Shown piece by piece: positions 35,449-47,122 of a stretch of 64,000 bases of DNA. Position 1 is the stretch's first letter. Each line of letters starts with the position of its first letter. The notes below the pieces were generated by a model that did no database searches, was not told the origin of the DNA, and saw only the letters and a list, made by a program, of their open reading frames with translations. The position numbers and the translations under genes were made by a program. Source of the DNA: an uncultured beta proteobacterium (GTDB lineage: Bacteria; Pseudomonadota; Gammaproteobacteria; Burkholderiales; Burkholderiaceae_C); NCBI GenBank assembly GCA_903828665.1, contig CAIKMZ010000084.1, forward strand, positions 50,074 through 114,073. Reading direction: 5' to 3'.

Positions 35449-37983
35449 TCAGATATTACTGTTGGCGCGGACTTCTTCAATCGTGGTCATGCCGCTGAGC
35501 ACCTTGAGGATGCCGTCCTGGCGCAAGGTGCGCATGAACCCGTTCTGCATACCCTCGAACTGCAACTGCTCGGGCCGGCCACCGGTCTGGATCAGATGGC
35601 GCAGGCCTGGTGTGACCAGCAGAAGTTCATGCATGCCGAGCCGTCCGTGCAAGCCGGTGTTCTGGCAGTGAGTACATCCGGGCGCGCTGTAGCGCGTCAG
35701 GTGTCCGTCATAGCCGAAGCCCGCCAGCCACTCCTCACGCACCACCGCGCGATCCGGTCGCAATGCGTCCGGGTAGGAATGCAGGAAGTCGTCCAGCAAT
35801 TCGTCGACAAAGGCGTCGTCGGCCACCTCGGATGTTCGGCATTCGGTGCACAGGCGGCGCACCAGGCGCTGCGCCAGCACCGCCAGCAGCGAGTCGGCGA
35901 AGTTGAACGGATCCATGCCCATGTCGATCAGCCGGACCACGGTCTCGGGTGCGCTGTTGGTGTGCAGCGTGGACAGCACCATGTGCCCCGTGAGCGAGGC
36001 CTCGATGGCAATCTGGGCGGTTTCCTTGTCCCGGATTTCACCGACCATGATGATGTCGGGGTCGGCGCGCAGGAAGGAGCGCAGCGCCTTTGCGAAAGTC
36101 CAGTCGATCTTCGGGTTGACCTGCACCTGGCGCAGGTCCGGCTGCGTGATTTCGATCGGGTCCTCGGCCGTCCAGATCTTGCGCTGGGGCGTGTTCAGGT
36201 AGCCCAGGACCGAGTGCAGGGTCGTGGTCTTGCCCGAACCGGTCGGACCGACGCACAGGACCATGCCATAGGGCCGGCTGACAGCGGCGCGCAAATGCTT
36301 CAGATTGGGGCTCGTCAATCCGATCTTGTCCATCGGAATCGGCTTCGCCGAGGACAGCAGCCGCATCACGACATCTTCCATGCCGCCGTAGGTCGGGATC
36401 GTCGCAATGCGCAACTCCAGCCGGTGCCGGCTGGAGAACTTGGCGAATTCGATCTTGCCGTCCTGTGGTTTGCGCCGCTCCGAAATGTCGAGATCGGCCA
36501 TGATCTTCAGGCGCGCGGTCAGGGCCGCGCGATAGGTGTGCGGCAGCTCCAGGTAATGCGACAGCACGCCGTCCTTGCGGAAGCGGATGCGCGTCTTGAC
36601 GCGCCCGGGATGGGTTTCAACGTGGATGTCCGAAGCCCCGCGGTTATAGGCCTCGATGATCATGGTGTTGATCAGACGGACCAGCGAGTTGTCGGACTGC
36701 TCGATCGGGCGCTCGATCTCCTGCTCCTCTTCCTCGCGCTGTTGCAGTTCCATCGATTGCAGCAACTCGCTCGACGAGGTCTGCTCGATCGGTCCCGCCT
36801 CAACCGCCTGCCCGGCTGCGCTGCTCTTGCCGAACTGCAGGCCGAAACGCTCATAGATGTCGGCCAGGGACTGCTCGATCACATCCTCGTCGCCGAGCGT
36901 GGCGATGACGCGCGCCTCGACCATGAACTCGAGTTCTTCGAGCATGTCGCGTCGCGTCGGGTCGCCGCTCGCGACCACGAGCAGTTTGTCACGCAGCAAC
37001 AGCGGCAGCACGCCCAGCCGCTGCGCCGTTGCCAGCGGAACCTTGCGAAGCGCATCGGCCTCGACCGGGAAGCGGGTCACATCGACAACCGGGTAACCCA
37101 TCTTGCGGGCCAGTGCGGTATTGAGATCGCGCCGTGTCAGGAAGCCCATGTTGACCAGCAACTGACCCAGGGACACCGAACGCTCGGTCTTTTGCCGCTC
37201 CAGCGCCTGGTTGAGCTGGACCTCGTTGATATAGCCCAAGCCCACCAGGGCCTCGCCGACCCGTATCATCGGCATCTTCTCCTGCTGCTCGAGTGCCAGC
37301 ATCAACTGTTCGGTCGAAACAATGGCATTGCTCACCATCTGGTCGCCCAGTTTGCGGCTGCGCAGGGACTCCTGCTCGTCGGCCGCCTGCTCCACCTGCT
37401 GCGGCGTGACCGAACGCTGCTCGACCAGCATTTGTCCGATCAGCTCGCCATAGGTCACGCGCTCGTAGGCTTCGCGCGGGATGAAGGTGCGTTCGACACC
37501 GCCGCCGCCATCGAAGGGATGAAAGACAAAAAGACCGAAACTGGTTTCGACGTAACCGACGGTCTTGTCCGACACGACACTGCCATCGTGCAGATGCAGG
37601 TGGTAATCGACCGTGGGGCGATGGCCGAAGATGTCGGCAAAATCGGTGTCACTGACGCTCTCTTCCGGATAAAGCGGGGCTTTCAGCGTCAGGCGCCGAA
37701 ACTGCGAGAACTGAACCCGGCCCGGTGCCGTGCGGCTCGGCACGAAGATCATGACGGTCTTGTCGGCCGGCGTCAGCAGCGCCAGCCGGCAACTGCGGAC
37801 AACCCCCTTGAAGTCCTCGATCTCGCAGGCTTGCGGCTCGGTCCAGGGAACCGCTTCACTGAAAATGGCGAATGGCGGGCTGGGCCAATATAGACCGGTG
37901 AACTTGCTAATGGCAGCCGGTGAACCGGCGTCCGCGCCGTTGGTTGACAAGTGGTGCAGGGGATCGGAAGTTGAATCAGACAT
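35449..37983 (-). CDS. GspE/PilB-family secretion ATPase with N-terminal MshEN-like repeats
   Basis: 844 aa; Walker A GPTGSGKTTTLH, Walker B VGEIRDKETA, zinc motif CTEC...CTHC; long novel N-terminus. Confidence 0.92.
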   Translation of the reverse strand: MSDSTSDPLHHLSTNGADAGSPAAISKFTGLYWPSPPFAIFSEAVPWTEPQACEIEDFKGVVRSCRLALLTPADKTVMIFVPSRTAPGRVQFSQFRRLTLKAPLYPEESVSDTDFADIFGHRPTVDYHLHLHDGSVVSDKTVGYVETSFGLFVFHPFDGGGGVERTFIPREAYERVTYGELIGQMLVEQRSVTPQQVEQAADEQESLRSRKLGDQMVSNAIVSTEQLMLALEQQEKMPMIRVGEALVGLGYINEVQLNQALERQKTERSVSLGQLLVNMGFLTRRDLNTALARKMGYPVVDVTRFPVEADALRKVPLATAQRLGVLPLLLRDKLLVVASGDPTRRDMLEELEFMVEARVIATLGDEDVIEQSLADIYERFGLQFGKSSAAGQAVEAGPIEQTSSSELLQSMELQQREEEEQEIERPIEQSDNSLVRLINTMIIEAYNRGASDIHVETHPGRVKTRIRFRKDGVLSHYLELPHTYRAALTARLKIMADLDISERRKPQDGKIEFAKFSSRHRLELRIATIPTYGGMEDVVMRLLSSAKPIPMDKIGLTSPNLKHLRAAVSRPYGMVLCVGPTGSGKTTTLHSVLGYLNTPQRKIWTAEDPIEITQPDLRQVQVNPKIDWTFAKALRSFLRADPDIIMVGEIRDKETAQIAIEASLTGHMVLSTLHTNSAPETVVRLIDMGMDPFNFADSLLAVLAQRLVRRLCTECRTSEVADDAFVDELLDDFLHSYPDALRPDRAVVREEWLAGFGYDGHLTRYSAPGCTHCQNTGLHGRLGMHELLLVTPGLRHLIQTGGRPEQLQFEGMQNGFMRTLRQDGILKVLSGMTTIEEVRANSNI

Positions 37984-38181
37984 CGTCGTCTTCTCGTATG
38001 GCAGGCAGTGGCTTCAATAGTAACCGTTTGGCCCCGAAATACGAAGATGCCCTTCAAGCATCGGGACTTTTCCTCGTCGCGACCGTGGAGCCAAGCCTCT
38101 AAACGCCGGCGCCGCTTTGCGCTACTGTATGTGCCACGGGCACACCCTTGGACGATCCACAGACTGCCCCGGGAGAACGAT

Positions 38182-39771
38182 ATGTTTGACTACATCATCA
38201 TCGGCGCCGGCTCAGCCGGCTGCGTGCTGGCGGCGCGCCTGAGCGAGAACCCCGACATCACGGTAGCGCTGCTTGAGGCCGGCCCGGTCGACAAGAGTGT
38301 GCTGATTCATTGCCCGACCGGTTTCGCCCTGATGGCCCAGACCGGCCAGGCCAACTGGAGCCTGGAGACGGTGCCGCAAACCGGTCTGAATGGCCGGCGC
38401 GGCTATCAGCCCTGCGGCAAGGTGCTCGGCGGGTCGAGCTCTGTCAACGCCATGATCTACATCCGCGGTCAGAAGGAAGACTACGATCACTGGGCGGCTG
38501 AAGGCAACGCCGGCTGGTCCTACGATGACGTGCTGCCCTACTTCAAACGCGCCGAGCACAACGAGCGCGGTGCCGACGCCTTTCATGGCGCAAGCGGCCC
38601 GCTCAACGTCATGGACCTGCGCAGCCCGAGCCGCTATGGAGCGCTTTTCATCCAGGCGGCGCAGCAGGCCGGCTTTGCGCACAACCCCGACTTCAATGGC
38701 GAGCGCCAAGAAGGCGCCGGCCCCTACCAGGTGACGCACAAGGACGGCGAGCGCTTCAGCGCCGCCAAAGCCTACCTGACCCCGAATCTGGCGCGGCCCA
38801 ACCTGACCGTGCTGACGCTGGCACAGACTCAACGCATCCTGTTCGAGGGCAAGCGCGCCGTCGGCGTCGAATTCGCGCACGAAGGCCAGATCAAGCAGTT
38901 CATGGCCCGGCGCGAGGTCATCCTGTGCGCCGGTGCGCTGCATTCACCCCAGATCCTGATGCTCTCGGGCGTCGGCCCGCTCGCGCACCTGCAGCAGCAC
39001 GGCATCACGGTGTTGCACGATCTGCCCGGCGTCGGGCAGCAGCTGCACGACCACATCGATGTGCTGCAGGTGGCCAATGCGCCGCAGCTCACCGACCTGT
39101 TCGGCCTGTCCCTGCGCGGCATGCTGCGCACCATCCAGGGCGTGTTCGAATGGCGTCGTTCGCGCAGCGGCATGCTGACCAGCAATTTCGCCGAGGCCGG
39201 CGCCTTCCTCAAGAGCGCGCCCGATGAGCCGCTGCCGGACCTGCAATTTCACTTCGTCATCGGCAAACTGCACAACCACGGCCGCACGGTGTCCTGGGGC
39301 CACGGCTACTCGTGCCACCTGTGCCTGCTGCGCCCGCTCAGCCGCGGCAGCCTGACACTGGCGAGCAAGGACCCGCACGCATCTCCCCTGATCGATCCCA
39401 ACTTCCTGGGTGATGCGAACGATGTGCAGCGTTTGACACGCGGCTTCAAGCTGATGCGGCGCATCTTGGCGCAGCCGGCGCTGAAGGCACTTGGCGCGCG
39501 CGAACTGGCGGCCTCGGCAAGCGCCCAGAGCGACGCGCAGATCGAGCAGTTCATCCGCGACCATGCCGACACCATCTACCACCCTTCAGGCACCTGCCGC
39601 ATGGGGTCCGGCGCGCTCGACGTGGTCGATGCGCAGTTGCGCGTGCACGGGCTGCAAGGCCTGCGCGTCGTGGATGCGTCCATCATGCCGCGCCTGGTCA
39701 GCGGCAACACCAACGCGCCGGTGATCATGATTGCGGAAAAGGCGGCAGACATGATCAAGGCCGCGCAGTGA
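38182..39771 (+). CDS. GMC-family FAD oxidoreductase (choline/alcohol dehydrogenase-like)
   Basis: [23 protein letters not shown]...[18 protein letters not shown]...HPSGTCRMG. Confidence 0.93.
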   Translation: MFDYIIIGAGSAGCVLAARLSENPDITVALLEAGPVDKSVLIHCPTGFALMAQTGQANWSLETVPQTGLNGRRGYQPCGKVLGGSSSVNAMIYIRGQKEDYDHWAAEGNAGWSYDDVLPYFKRAEHNERGADAFHGASGPLNVMDLRSPSRYGALFIQAAQQAGFAHNPDFNGERQEGAGPYQVTHKDGERFSAAKAYLTPNLARPNLTVLTLAQTQRILFEGKRAVGVEFAHEGQIKQFMARREVILCAGALHSPQILMLSGVGPLAHLQQHGITVLHDLPGVGQQLHDHIDVLQVANAPQLTDLFGLSLRGMLRTIQGVFEWRRSRSGMLTSNFAEAGAFLKSAPDEPLPDLQFHFVIGKLHNHGRTVSWGHGYSCHLCLLRPLSRGSLTLASKDPHASPLIDPNFLGDANDVQRLTRGFKLMRRILAQPALKALGARELAASASAQSDAQIEQFIRDHADTIYHPSGTCRMGSGALDVVDAQLRVHGLQGLRVVDASIMPRLVSGNTNAPVIMIAEKAADMIKAAQ

Positions 39772-39782
39772 CACCGTGGCAC

Positions 39783-39812
39783 TGGATCCCGGATCAAGTC
39801 CGGCATGACAAC
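39783..39812. repeat. Half copy of palindromic repeat
   Basis: TGGATCCCGGATCAAGTCCGGCATGACAAC, same family as right half of 34261-34334 element. Confidence 0.7.
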
Positions 39813-39838
39813 TTGCGCCAGCACGACAAACTGAGGCT

Positions 39839-40656
39839 CTACCCTCTAAAGCGCTTGCGCGTCAGTGCCAGCGCAACCCAGAAACCGATCGTCGCGTAGA
39901 CCAGCAGCACCAACGCATGGCGCAGCGCCTGATCGGGCCACTGGTCCATGAACAGCGGACGCACCAGATCGACAGCATTGGTCAGCGGCAGCCATTGCGA
40001 GACCGAGCGCACGATCGGCGGCAGCTGCTCGAGCGGGAAGAAGATGCCGCTCAGGAACATCATGGGCGTGAGAAACAGCGTGAAGTAATAGGTGAAGAAG
40101 TCGTAGCCCTTGGCCAGCGCGTTGAAGATCAGCGCCAGGCAGCTGAAGGTGATGCCCACGCCAAGCAGCACGGGCCAGGCCACCAGTAACTTCGGCGAGT
40201 AGCTGATGCCCAGCGCGAGCATGACGCCCAGGATCGCCGTCACCGTGAACAGCGACTTGAACGCCGCCCACAGCAATTCGGCCAGCACGATGTCGTCCAG
40301 GTTGACCGGCGCGTTCATGATGCCGTCCCAGGTCTTTTGCACATGCATGCGCGAGAACGCCGAGTACAGCGCCTCGAAGCTGGCCGCATTCATCGCGCTC
40401 ATGCAGATCGAGCCGCTGGCCAGGAACAGGATGTAGGGCACCTTGGCGCCAGCCACCGTGACCTGCCCGACCAGCGCGCCCATGCCGTAGCCGAAGGCCA
40501 CGAGCCACATCAGCGGCTCGGCGATGTTGCCGACCAGACTCGGGATGGCGAGCTTGCGCCAGACCAGCAGGTTGCGCAGGAACACCGGCCACCAGCGCCA
40601 TGACAGGTCGGGTGTGCGCCAGACATTGATCCGGTTCGCGTCGCGCGGCGCCGTGC

Positions 40657-40660
<4 letters not shown>
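39839..40660 (-). CDS. ABC-2 type transporter permease (NodJ-like)
   Basis: 273 aa multi-TM, FYTL...[15 protein letters not shown]; 4-bp overlap with ATPase gene. Confidence 0.88.
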
Positions 40661-41580
<920 letters not shown>

Positions 41581-41596
41581 GCTGGTTCCATGCGCC

Positions 41597-43090
41597 TTAC
41601 TGAAACGCCACTTCGGCAAAGCTGCGCAGCTTGCGGCTGTGCAGCTGATCGACACCCTGCTGGCGCAACAGCTCGATGGCGCGCATGCCGATGCGCAGGT
41701 GCTGATCGACGCGCTCGCGGTAGAACTGGTTGGCCATGCCGGGCAGCTTGATCTCGCCGTGCAGCGGCTTGTCGCTCACGCACAGCAGCGTCCCATAGGG
41801 CACGCGGAAGCGAAAACCGTTGGCCGCGATGGTGGCGCTTTCCATGTCCAGCGCCACGGCGCGGCTTTGGCTGAAACGGCGCTGCGGGCCGTTGCCGGGC
41901 AGCAGTTCCCAGTTGCGGTTGTCGGTGCTGGCCACGGTGCCGGTGCGCATGATGCGCTTGAGCTCCGGGCCCTTGAGCTGCGTCACCTCGGACACCGCCG
42001 CTTCGAGCGCCACCTGAATCTCGGCCAGTGCCGGCACCGGCACCCACAGCGGCAACTCTTCATCGAGCACATGGTCTTCGCGCACATAGCCGTGCGCCAG
42101 CACGTAGTCGCCCAACTGCTGAGAGTTGCGCAGCCCGGCGCAATGACCGAGCATGATCCAGGCATGCGGTCGCAGAACGGCGATGTGATCGGTGATGGTT
42201 TTGGCATTGGCCGGGCCGACGCCGATGTTGACCATGCTGATGCCGCTGCGGTCGGCGCGCATCAGGTGATAGGCCGGCATCTGCGGCAGGCGTGGCGGCA
42301 TCTTGCCCAGTTCATCGCCCTCCACCGCGGGGCTGCCAACGCGGCGCGTCACCACATTGCCGGGTTCGACAAAGGCGATGTACTCGCTGCGCGGATCGGC
42401 CATCGCCTCATGCCCGAGGCGCACGAACTCGTCGATGTAGAACTGGTAATTGGTGAACAGCAGGAAGTTCTGGAAGTGCTCGGGCGCGGTCCCGGTGTAG
42501 TGACGCAGGCGGTGCAGCGAGTAGTCGACGCGCGGCGCCGTGAACAGCGAGAGCGGCTGCGCCTCGCCCGGTCGCGGCGCGTAGGTGCCGTTGGCGATGC
42601 CGTCGTCCATGGCGGCCAGATCGGGCAGATCGAACACATCGCGCATCAACTGGCGCCGCTGCGCGCTCAAGCTGCCTTCGATGTGGTCGTTCTCGGCAAA
42701 CGAGAAATGCACGGGAATCGGCTGCGAACTGGTGCCAACTTCGAGTTCGGCGCCGTGGTTCTGCAGCAGCAGGGTGAACTGCTCGAGGTAATAGCCGGCG
42801 TACAGGTCCGGGCGCGTCAGCGTGGTCTCGAAGCGGCCGGGGCCCGCCACAAAACCGTAACTCAGGTGCGAGCTGTCCTGTGTACTCAGGCGCGCCACGG
42901 TGTCGGTCTGCACGCGCACAAACGGATAGCAGGCGCGCGCATGACCAGGAAGACTCTCGCCAGCGACAAATCGCTGCATCGCCGAGCGCAGGTGCGCGAT
43001 GCTGTTGTCGTAAATCTCGCGGGCGCGCGCCAAAGCGGCGTCTGCATCGGTGAAGCGCGCCGGGGCTATGAAGGGAGGCAAATAAGGCAT
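41597..43090 (-). CDS. amn: AMP nucleosidase
   Basis: 497 aa; MVNIGVGPANAKTITDHIAVLRPHAWIMLGHCAGLR. Confidence 0.93.
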   Translation of the reverse strand: MPYLPPFIAPARFTDADAALARAREIYDNSIAHLRSAMQRFVAGESLPGHARACYPFVRVQTDTVARLSTQDSSHLSYGFVAGPGRFETTLTRPDLYAGYYLEQFTLLLQNHGAELEVGTSSQPIPVHFSFAENDHIEGSLSAQRRQLMRDVFDLPDLAAMDDGIANGTYAPRPGEAQPLSLFTAPRVDYSLHRLRHYTGTAPEHFQNFLLFTNYQFYIDEFVRLGHEAMADPRSEYIAFVEPGNVVTRRVGSPAVEGDELGKMPPRLPQMPAYHLMRADRSGISMVNIGVGPANAKTITDHIAVLRPHAWIMLGHCAGLRNSQQLGDYVLAHGYVREDHVLDEELPLWVPVPALAEIQVALEAAVSEVTQLKGPELKRIMRTGTVASTDNRNWELLPGNGPQRRFSQSRAVALDMESATIAANGFRFRVPYGTLLCVSDKPLHGEIKLPGMANQFYRERVDQHLRIGMRAIELLRQQGVDQLHSRKLRSFAEVAFQ

Positions 43091-43235
43091 GGCGCTATTG
43101 TTTCATGCTCCGGAGCACCCGGCTGCCACTGCGCTGACTTTCCACGCGCGAGGGTGGATCCAGCACGCGGCCGACAAGCCAGGAGCCGAAAAGGCCTATG
43201 CTTGCCGTTTAAACACCCGGTATCGCACCTGCATC

Positions 43236-43808
43236 ATGTTCATTCTCCTGCAACCTTTCCATGCCTGGCAGCGGGGCACGATCCGCTGCCTGCTTGTGCT
43301 GGCCGCGGCGTTGAGCCTGAGCGCCTGCTCGACGGCGCCGCCTGCTGGCGTGACTGTCGTCACGCCGTTCGAGCTCGGCCGCTACGAGGGCAAGTGGTAC
43401 GAGATCGCGCGTCTGGACCATTCGTTCGAGCGCGGATTGAGCGATGTCAGCGCCAGCTACAAACAGCAGGCCGACGGCAGCGTGCAGGTGATCAACCGCG
43501 GCTACGACAGCCAGCGCGGCGAATGGAAGCAGGCCATCGGGCGCGCCCTCTTCATCGGCGACCCGCAGCGCGCATCGCTAAAGGTCTCGTTCTTCGGGCC
43601 GTTCTACGGCGGCTACCACGTCGTGGCGATCGACCCGCAATACCGCTGGTCCATGGTCATCGGCCCGGATCGCGACTACCTCTGGATCCTGGCCCGCGAC
43701 AAGCAGTTGTCACACGAGGTGCGCGCACAACTGCTGGAGCAGGCTCGCAAATTGGATATCGCCGTCGAGCAACTGATCTGGGTTGGGCAGGGTCGCAGCG
43801 AAGGATAG
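43236..43808 (+). CDS. Outer-membrane lipoprotein lipocalin (Blc-like)
   Basis: Lipobox LSAC; LGRYEGKWYEIARLDHSFERGLSDVSASY lipocalin signature. Confidence 0.92.
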   Translation: MFILLQPFHAWQRGTIRCLLVLAAALSLSACSTAPPAGVTVVTPFELGRYEGKWYEIARLDHSFERGLSDVSASYKQQADGSVQVINRGYDSQRGEWKQAIGRALFIGDPQRASLKVSFFGPFYGGYHVVAIDPQYRWSMVIGPDRDYLWILARDKQLSHEVRAQLLEQARKLDIAVEQLIWVGQGRSEG

Positions 43809-43863
43809 GCAGGCGCGTGCTTCAGGTACATTGAAGCTCTGCCTTTGCAACCAGGAGACATTC

Positions 43864-45303
43864 ATGGCGCGCACATCGAGTCCGATCCAGCTTGTTTTGA
43901 TCATCGCGTCCGGGCTGCCGCTGATCCTGCTGGCGCTGGCCTGCGCCGTGCTGCTCTACTTCGGCATCCCGCGCAACGCGGCGGGCATGGCGGCCAAGGG
44001 CGTTTGTTCGGCTGCCTTTGTCGCCGGGCGAGCGCTGCCGCAATTGATGGCGGACGATGTGCTGCCGGCCAGCCCGGTGCTGGGGCTGATCACTATCAGC
44101 GTCGATGAAGCGGCCCGCCGCGTCACGGCCCGCTTCGCCGGTCTTTTTGCACGCACCGCCGTGCTGCTGCCGCAGCGCGGCTGCGTGCTCGATGTGGCGC
44201 CGCCGAGCGCGCCGGTCACCAGAACCGAAGCGGCCCAGCCGATTGGCGACGCACCCTGGCCGCAGGGTGAAGCGGCCGTGCCGGTCGCGCAATGGGGGCC
44301 GGGCGTCGACGCCGCTGGATTGCAGCAGGTGCTGGACCAGGCTTTCATCGGCGCCGGCGACCCGAACGGCGCCAATGCCCGCGGCGTGGCCATCGTCCAC
44401 AAAGGGCGCCTCCTGGCGCTGCGCGGTGCGAGCGGGTTCGCGTCGGGCACAGCCTTGCATGGCTGGTCGATGAGCAAGACCGTCACCGGCATGCTGCTGC
44501 ACAAGCTCAGCGTGGACACCCATTTGGCGCTCGACTCACCGGTGGTGGACGCGTTCGCGCCCGCACGCGAGCCGGCGTGGCTGGCCCCCTGGCGCAGCGA
44601 TGGCCGCAAGGCCATCCGGGTGTCAGACCTGCTCTACATGCGCGACGGCCTGGCCAGCACGGAGGATTACCAGCCCTGGGGCTCGGTGCCGCAGATGCTC
44701 TGGGGTCATTCCAATGTGGCGGCGTTCGCGGCGGCCTCACCAGCCGAGGCGACACCCGGCACGCGCTGGCGCTACCTGAGCGCCACGGCCAATCTGCTCT
44801 CGGCCGTGGCGCGCGGCCGTTTCAGCAAGGACACGGACTACTGGGCCTACCCGGCCAAGGCCTTGTTCGAGCCCATTGGCGCCCGCAGCGCGGTGCTGGA
44901 GACCGACAGCGACGGCAACTGGGTCGGCTCGTCCTACGTCTGGGCCAGCGCCGGCGACTGGGCGCGGCTGGGCCAATTGATGCTCAACGATGGCCGCTGG
45001 GGCGAGGTGCAGGTGCTGCCACCGGGCTGGTTGCAGCTTGCGGCCGCGCCTTCAACCATGCAAGGCGAGGGTCTGGGCTACGGCGCCATGAGCTGGCGCA
45101 TCGGCGACCCGGTCGCCGGCGAATGCAAGGGCTACGGTTTACCGCCTGACACGCTGTCCATGGGCGGGCACTGGGGCCAGATCGTGGCCATGGTGCCATC
45201 GCGCCAGGCCGTCATCGTGCGCCTGGGCTGGACCTTCAAGCGCAAGCAGTTCGACAGCTGCGCCTTCGTCGCGCAAGTGCTCAAGACGCTGCCGAAGGAA
45301 TGA
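43864..45303 (+). CDS. Serine hydrolase (beta-lactamase/class C family)
   Basis: GWSMSKTVTG SxxK motif, N-terminal TM. Confidence 0.9.
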   Translation: MARTSSPIQLVLIIASGLPLILLALACAVLLYFGIPRNAAGMAAKGVCSAAFVAGRALPQLMADDVLPASPVLGLITISVDEAARRVTARFAGLFARTAVLLPQRGCVLDVAPPSAPVTRTEAAQPIGDAPWPQGEAAVPVAQWGPGVDAAGLQQVLDQAFIGAGDPNGANARGVAIVHKGRLLALRGASGFASGTALHGWSMSKTVTGMLLHKLSVDTHLALDSPVVDAFAPAREPAWLAPWRSDGRKAIRVSDLLYMRDGLASTEDYQPWGSVPQMLWGHSNVAAFAAASPAEATPGTRWRYLSATANLLSAVARGRFSKDTDYWAYPAKALFEPIGARSAVLETDSDGNWVGSSYVWASAGDWARLGQLMLNDGRWGEVQVLPPGWLQLAAAPSTMQGEGLGYGAMSWRIGDPVAGECKGYGLPPDTLSMGGHWGQIVAMVPSRQAVIVRLGWTFKRKQFDSCAFVAQVLKTLPKE

Positions 45304-45400
45304 TGCGTCGGCGGAACTGCCATACTGCGGGCCTCGTCAAAATATCGGGGCCGCGCTTGACGGGCGCGCCGTCCCGCAAGGTTTAGGAAAGCCAGAATCG

Positions 45401-46957
45401 ATGTTGAAGTTCACCTGCTGCGACGCGGTCCAGCAATTTTTCAGTGGCGGACAGGCGCAGGTTCTGCGCGGCATCACGCGCGGCTACGAGCGCGAATGCC
45501 TGCGCGTCGATGCCGCCGGGAACCTGGCCAGAACCAGCCACCCGCTCGCACTGGGCTCCAAGCTGACGCACCCGTGGATAACGACCGACTATTCGGAGGC
45601 GCTGCTGGAGTTCATCACGCCGCCGTCCACCGACCCGGAATTTCCGCTACGCTTCCTGCGCGACATTCATCGCTTTGTTGCGCCACAACTCCAGGGCGAG
45701 GTGATGTGGGCCAGCTCGATGCCCTGCGTCCTCGGCGTCGACAGCGACATCCCGATCGCCGACTACGGACGTTCGAACGCCGCGCGCTTCAAATACGTGT
45801 ACCGCGAAGGCCTGAGCCTGCGCTACGGCCGCAAGATGCAGACGATAGCCGGCGCGCATTACAACTGGTCGCTGCCGTCGGACTTCTGGCTGGCGCTGCA
45901 GGACTGCTGCCCGGCGCAGGGTCGCGCGGAAGATTACGTCAGCGAGCGCTATTTCGGTCTGATCCGCAACTTCCTGCGCTACGGCTGGCTCGTGCCCTAC
46001 CTGTTCGGCGCCTCGCCCGCGCTGTGCGAGTCGTTCCTACAGGGTCAGGCCTCCGACCTGCCGGTGCTGGTCCCCGGCACGCGCTACGCGCCATTTGCCA
46101 CCAGCCTGCGCATGAGCGACCTCGGTTACCACAACCGGGCCCAGGCCAATCTGGTCGTCAGCGTCAATTCGCTGGCCGAGTACACGCAGGCCCTGGAAGC
46201 CGCGATCCGCACACCCGATCCGTTCTACACCGAAATCGGTGTGCGCGAAGGCGAGCACTGGAAGCAGCTCAGCGCCAACCTGCTGCAAACCGAGAGCGAG
46301 TTCTACGCCGCGATCCGGCCCAAGCGCACGGGCGCCGAGCGCCCCGCCAAGGCGCTGCGCACGCGCGGCGTCGAGTACGTGGAGATGCGCTTGTTCGACC
46401 TGAATCCCTTCGTCGACATCGGCATCGCTCCCGAACAATCCTGCTTTGCCGATGTGCTGCTGCTGATGTGCCTGTTCCGCGACAGCCCGCCCATCACGAG
46501 CCGCGAGCAGGCCGAGAACGACGAGAACAAGCGACGCGTCGTCAATCACGGCCGCCAGCCTGGTCTTCGCTTGCTGGCGCACAACCGCGAACAGCCGTTC
46601 CGGCCGCTGGCGCATGAACTGTTCGACGACATGCAGCCTTTTGCCGAGATGCTCGATGCCGCCTACGGGTGTGACCGCTACACGACGACGATGCGCCAGT
46701 TGCGTCAGCGCATCGACCAGCCCGACAGCACGCCCTCTGCCCGGGTGCTCGAGGGCCTGCGCACGCACGGCGGCTTTGCCAGCTACACACTGGCCCAGTC
46801 GCAGCAGCACCAGCAGCAATTGCTGGCGCAACCGCTCGACGAGGTCGCCAACGCGAAGTTCCTCGCCAGCGTGCAGGCATCTCTGCAGGAGCAGCAGCGC
46901 CTGGAAGCACAAGAGCAAGGGAGCTTCGAAGACTACGTGACGCGCTACTACGCCTGA
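45401..46957 (+). CDS. gshA: Glutamate--cysteine ligase
   Basis: 518 aa; RGITRGYERECLRVDAAGNLARTSHP, YVEMRLFDLNPF. Confidence 0.95.
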   Translation: MLKFTCCDAVQQFFSGGQAQVLRGITRGYERECLRVDAAGNLARTSHPLALGSKLTHPWITTDYSEALLEFITPPSTDPEFPLRFLRDIHRFVAPQLQGEVMWASSMPCVLGVDSDIPIADYGRSNAARFKYVYREGLSLRYGRKMQTIAGAHYNWSLPSDFWLALQDCCPAQGRAEDYVSERYFGLIRNFLRYGWLVPYLFGASPALCESFLQGQASDLPVLVPGTRYAPFATSLRMSDLGYHNRAQANLVVSVNSLAEYTQALEAAIRTPDPFYTEIGVREGEHWKQLSANLLQTESEFYAAIRPKRTGAERPAKALRTRGVEYVEMRLFDLNPFVDIGIAPEQSCFADVLLLMCLFRDSPPITSREQAENDENKRRVVNHGRQPGLRLLAHNREQPFRPLAHELFDDMQPFAEMLDAAYGCDRYTTTMRQLRQRIDQPDSTPSARVLEGLRTHGGFASYTLAQSQQHQQQLLAQPLDEVANAKFLASVQASLQEQQRLEAQEQGSFEDYVTRYYA

Positions 46958-47122
46958 AAACAACACTGGCCGCGCAGCGTGCCGGCAAAACTTGTCATTG
47001 GTCAACCGTTTCCTGCGCTGGATCAAACCGGCCACCGTGTCAGGCGTAAAGTTTTGTCAAGCGCAGAGGCAAAACGGGGGTGTCCCGTAAAATCGCGCCA
47101 CATATTTGCCCGATATCAAGAA

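Noticed and set aside
35359-37893. 844-aa plus-strand ORF opposite the GspE/PilB ATPase
   Set aside because: Antisense artefact of high GC3; the minus strand has Walker motifs and a coherent domain structure.
47106-47119. FNR/ANR-like box TTGCCCGATATCAA before ccmA
   Set aside because: Only one good half-site and it lies a few bases from the proposed ccmA start, an unlikely activator position.
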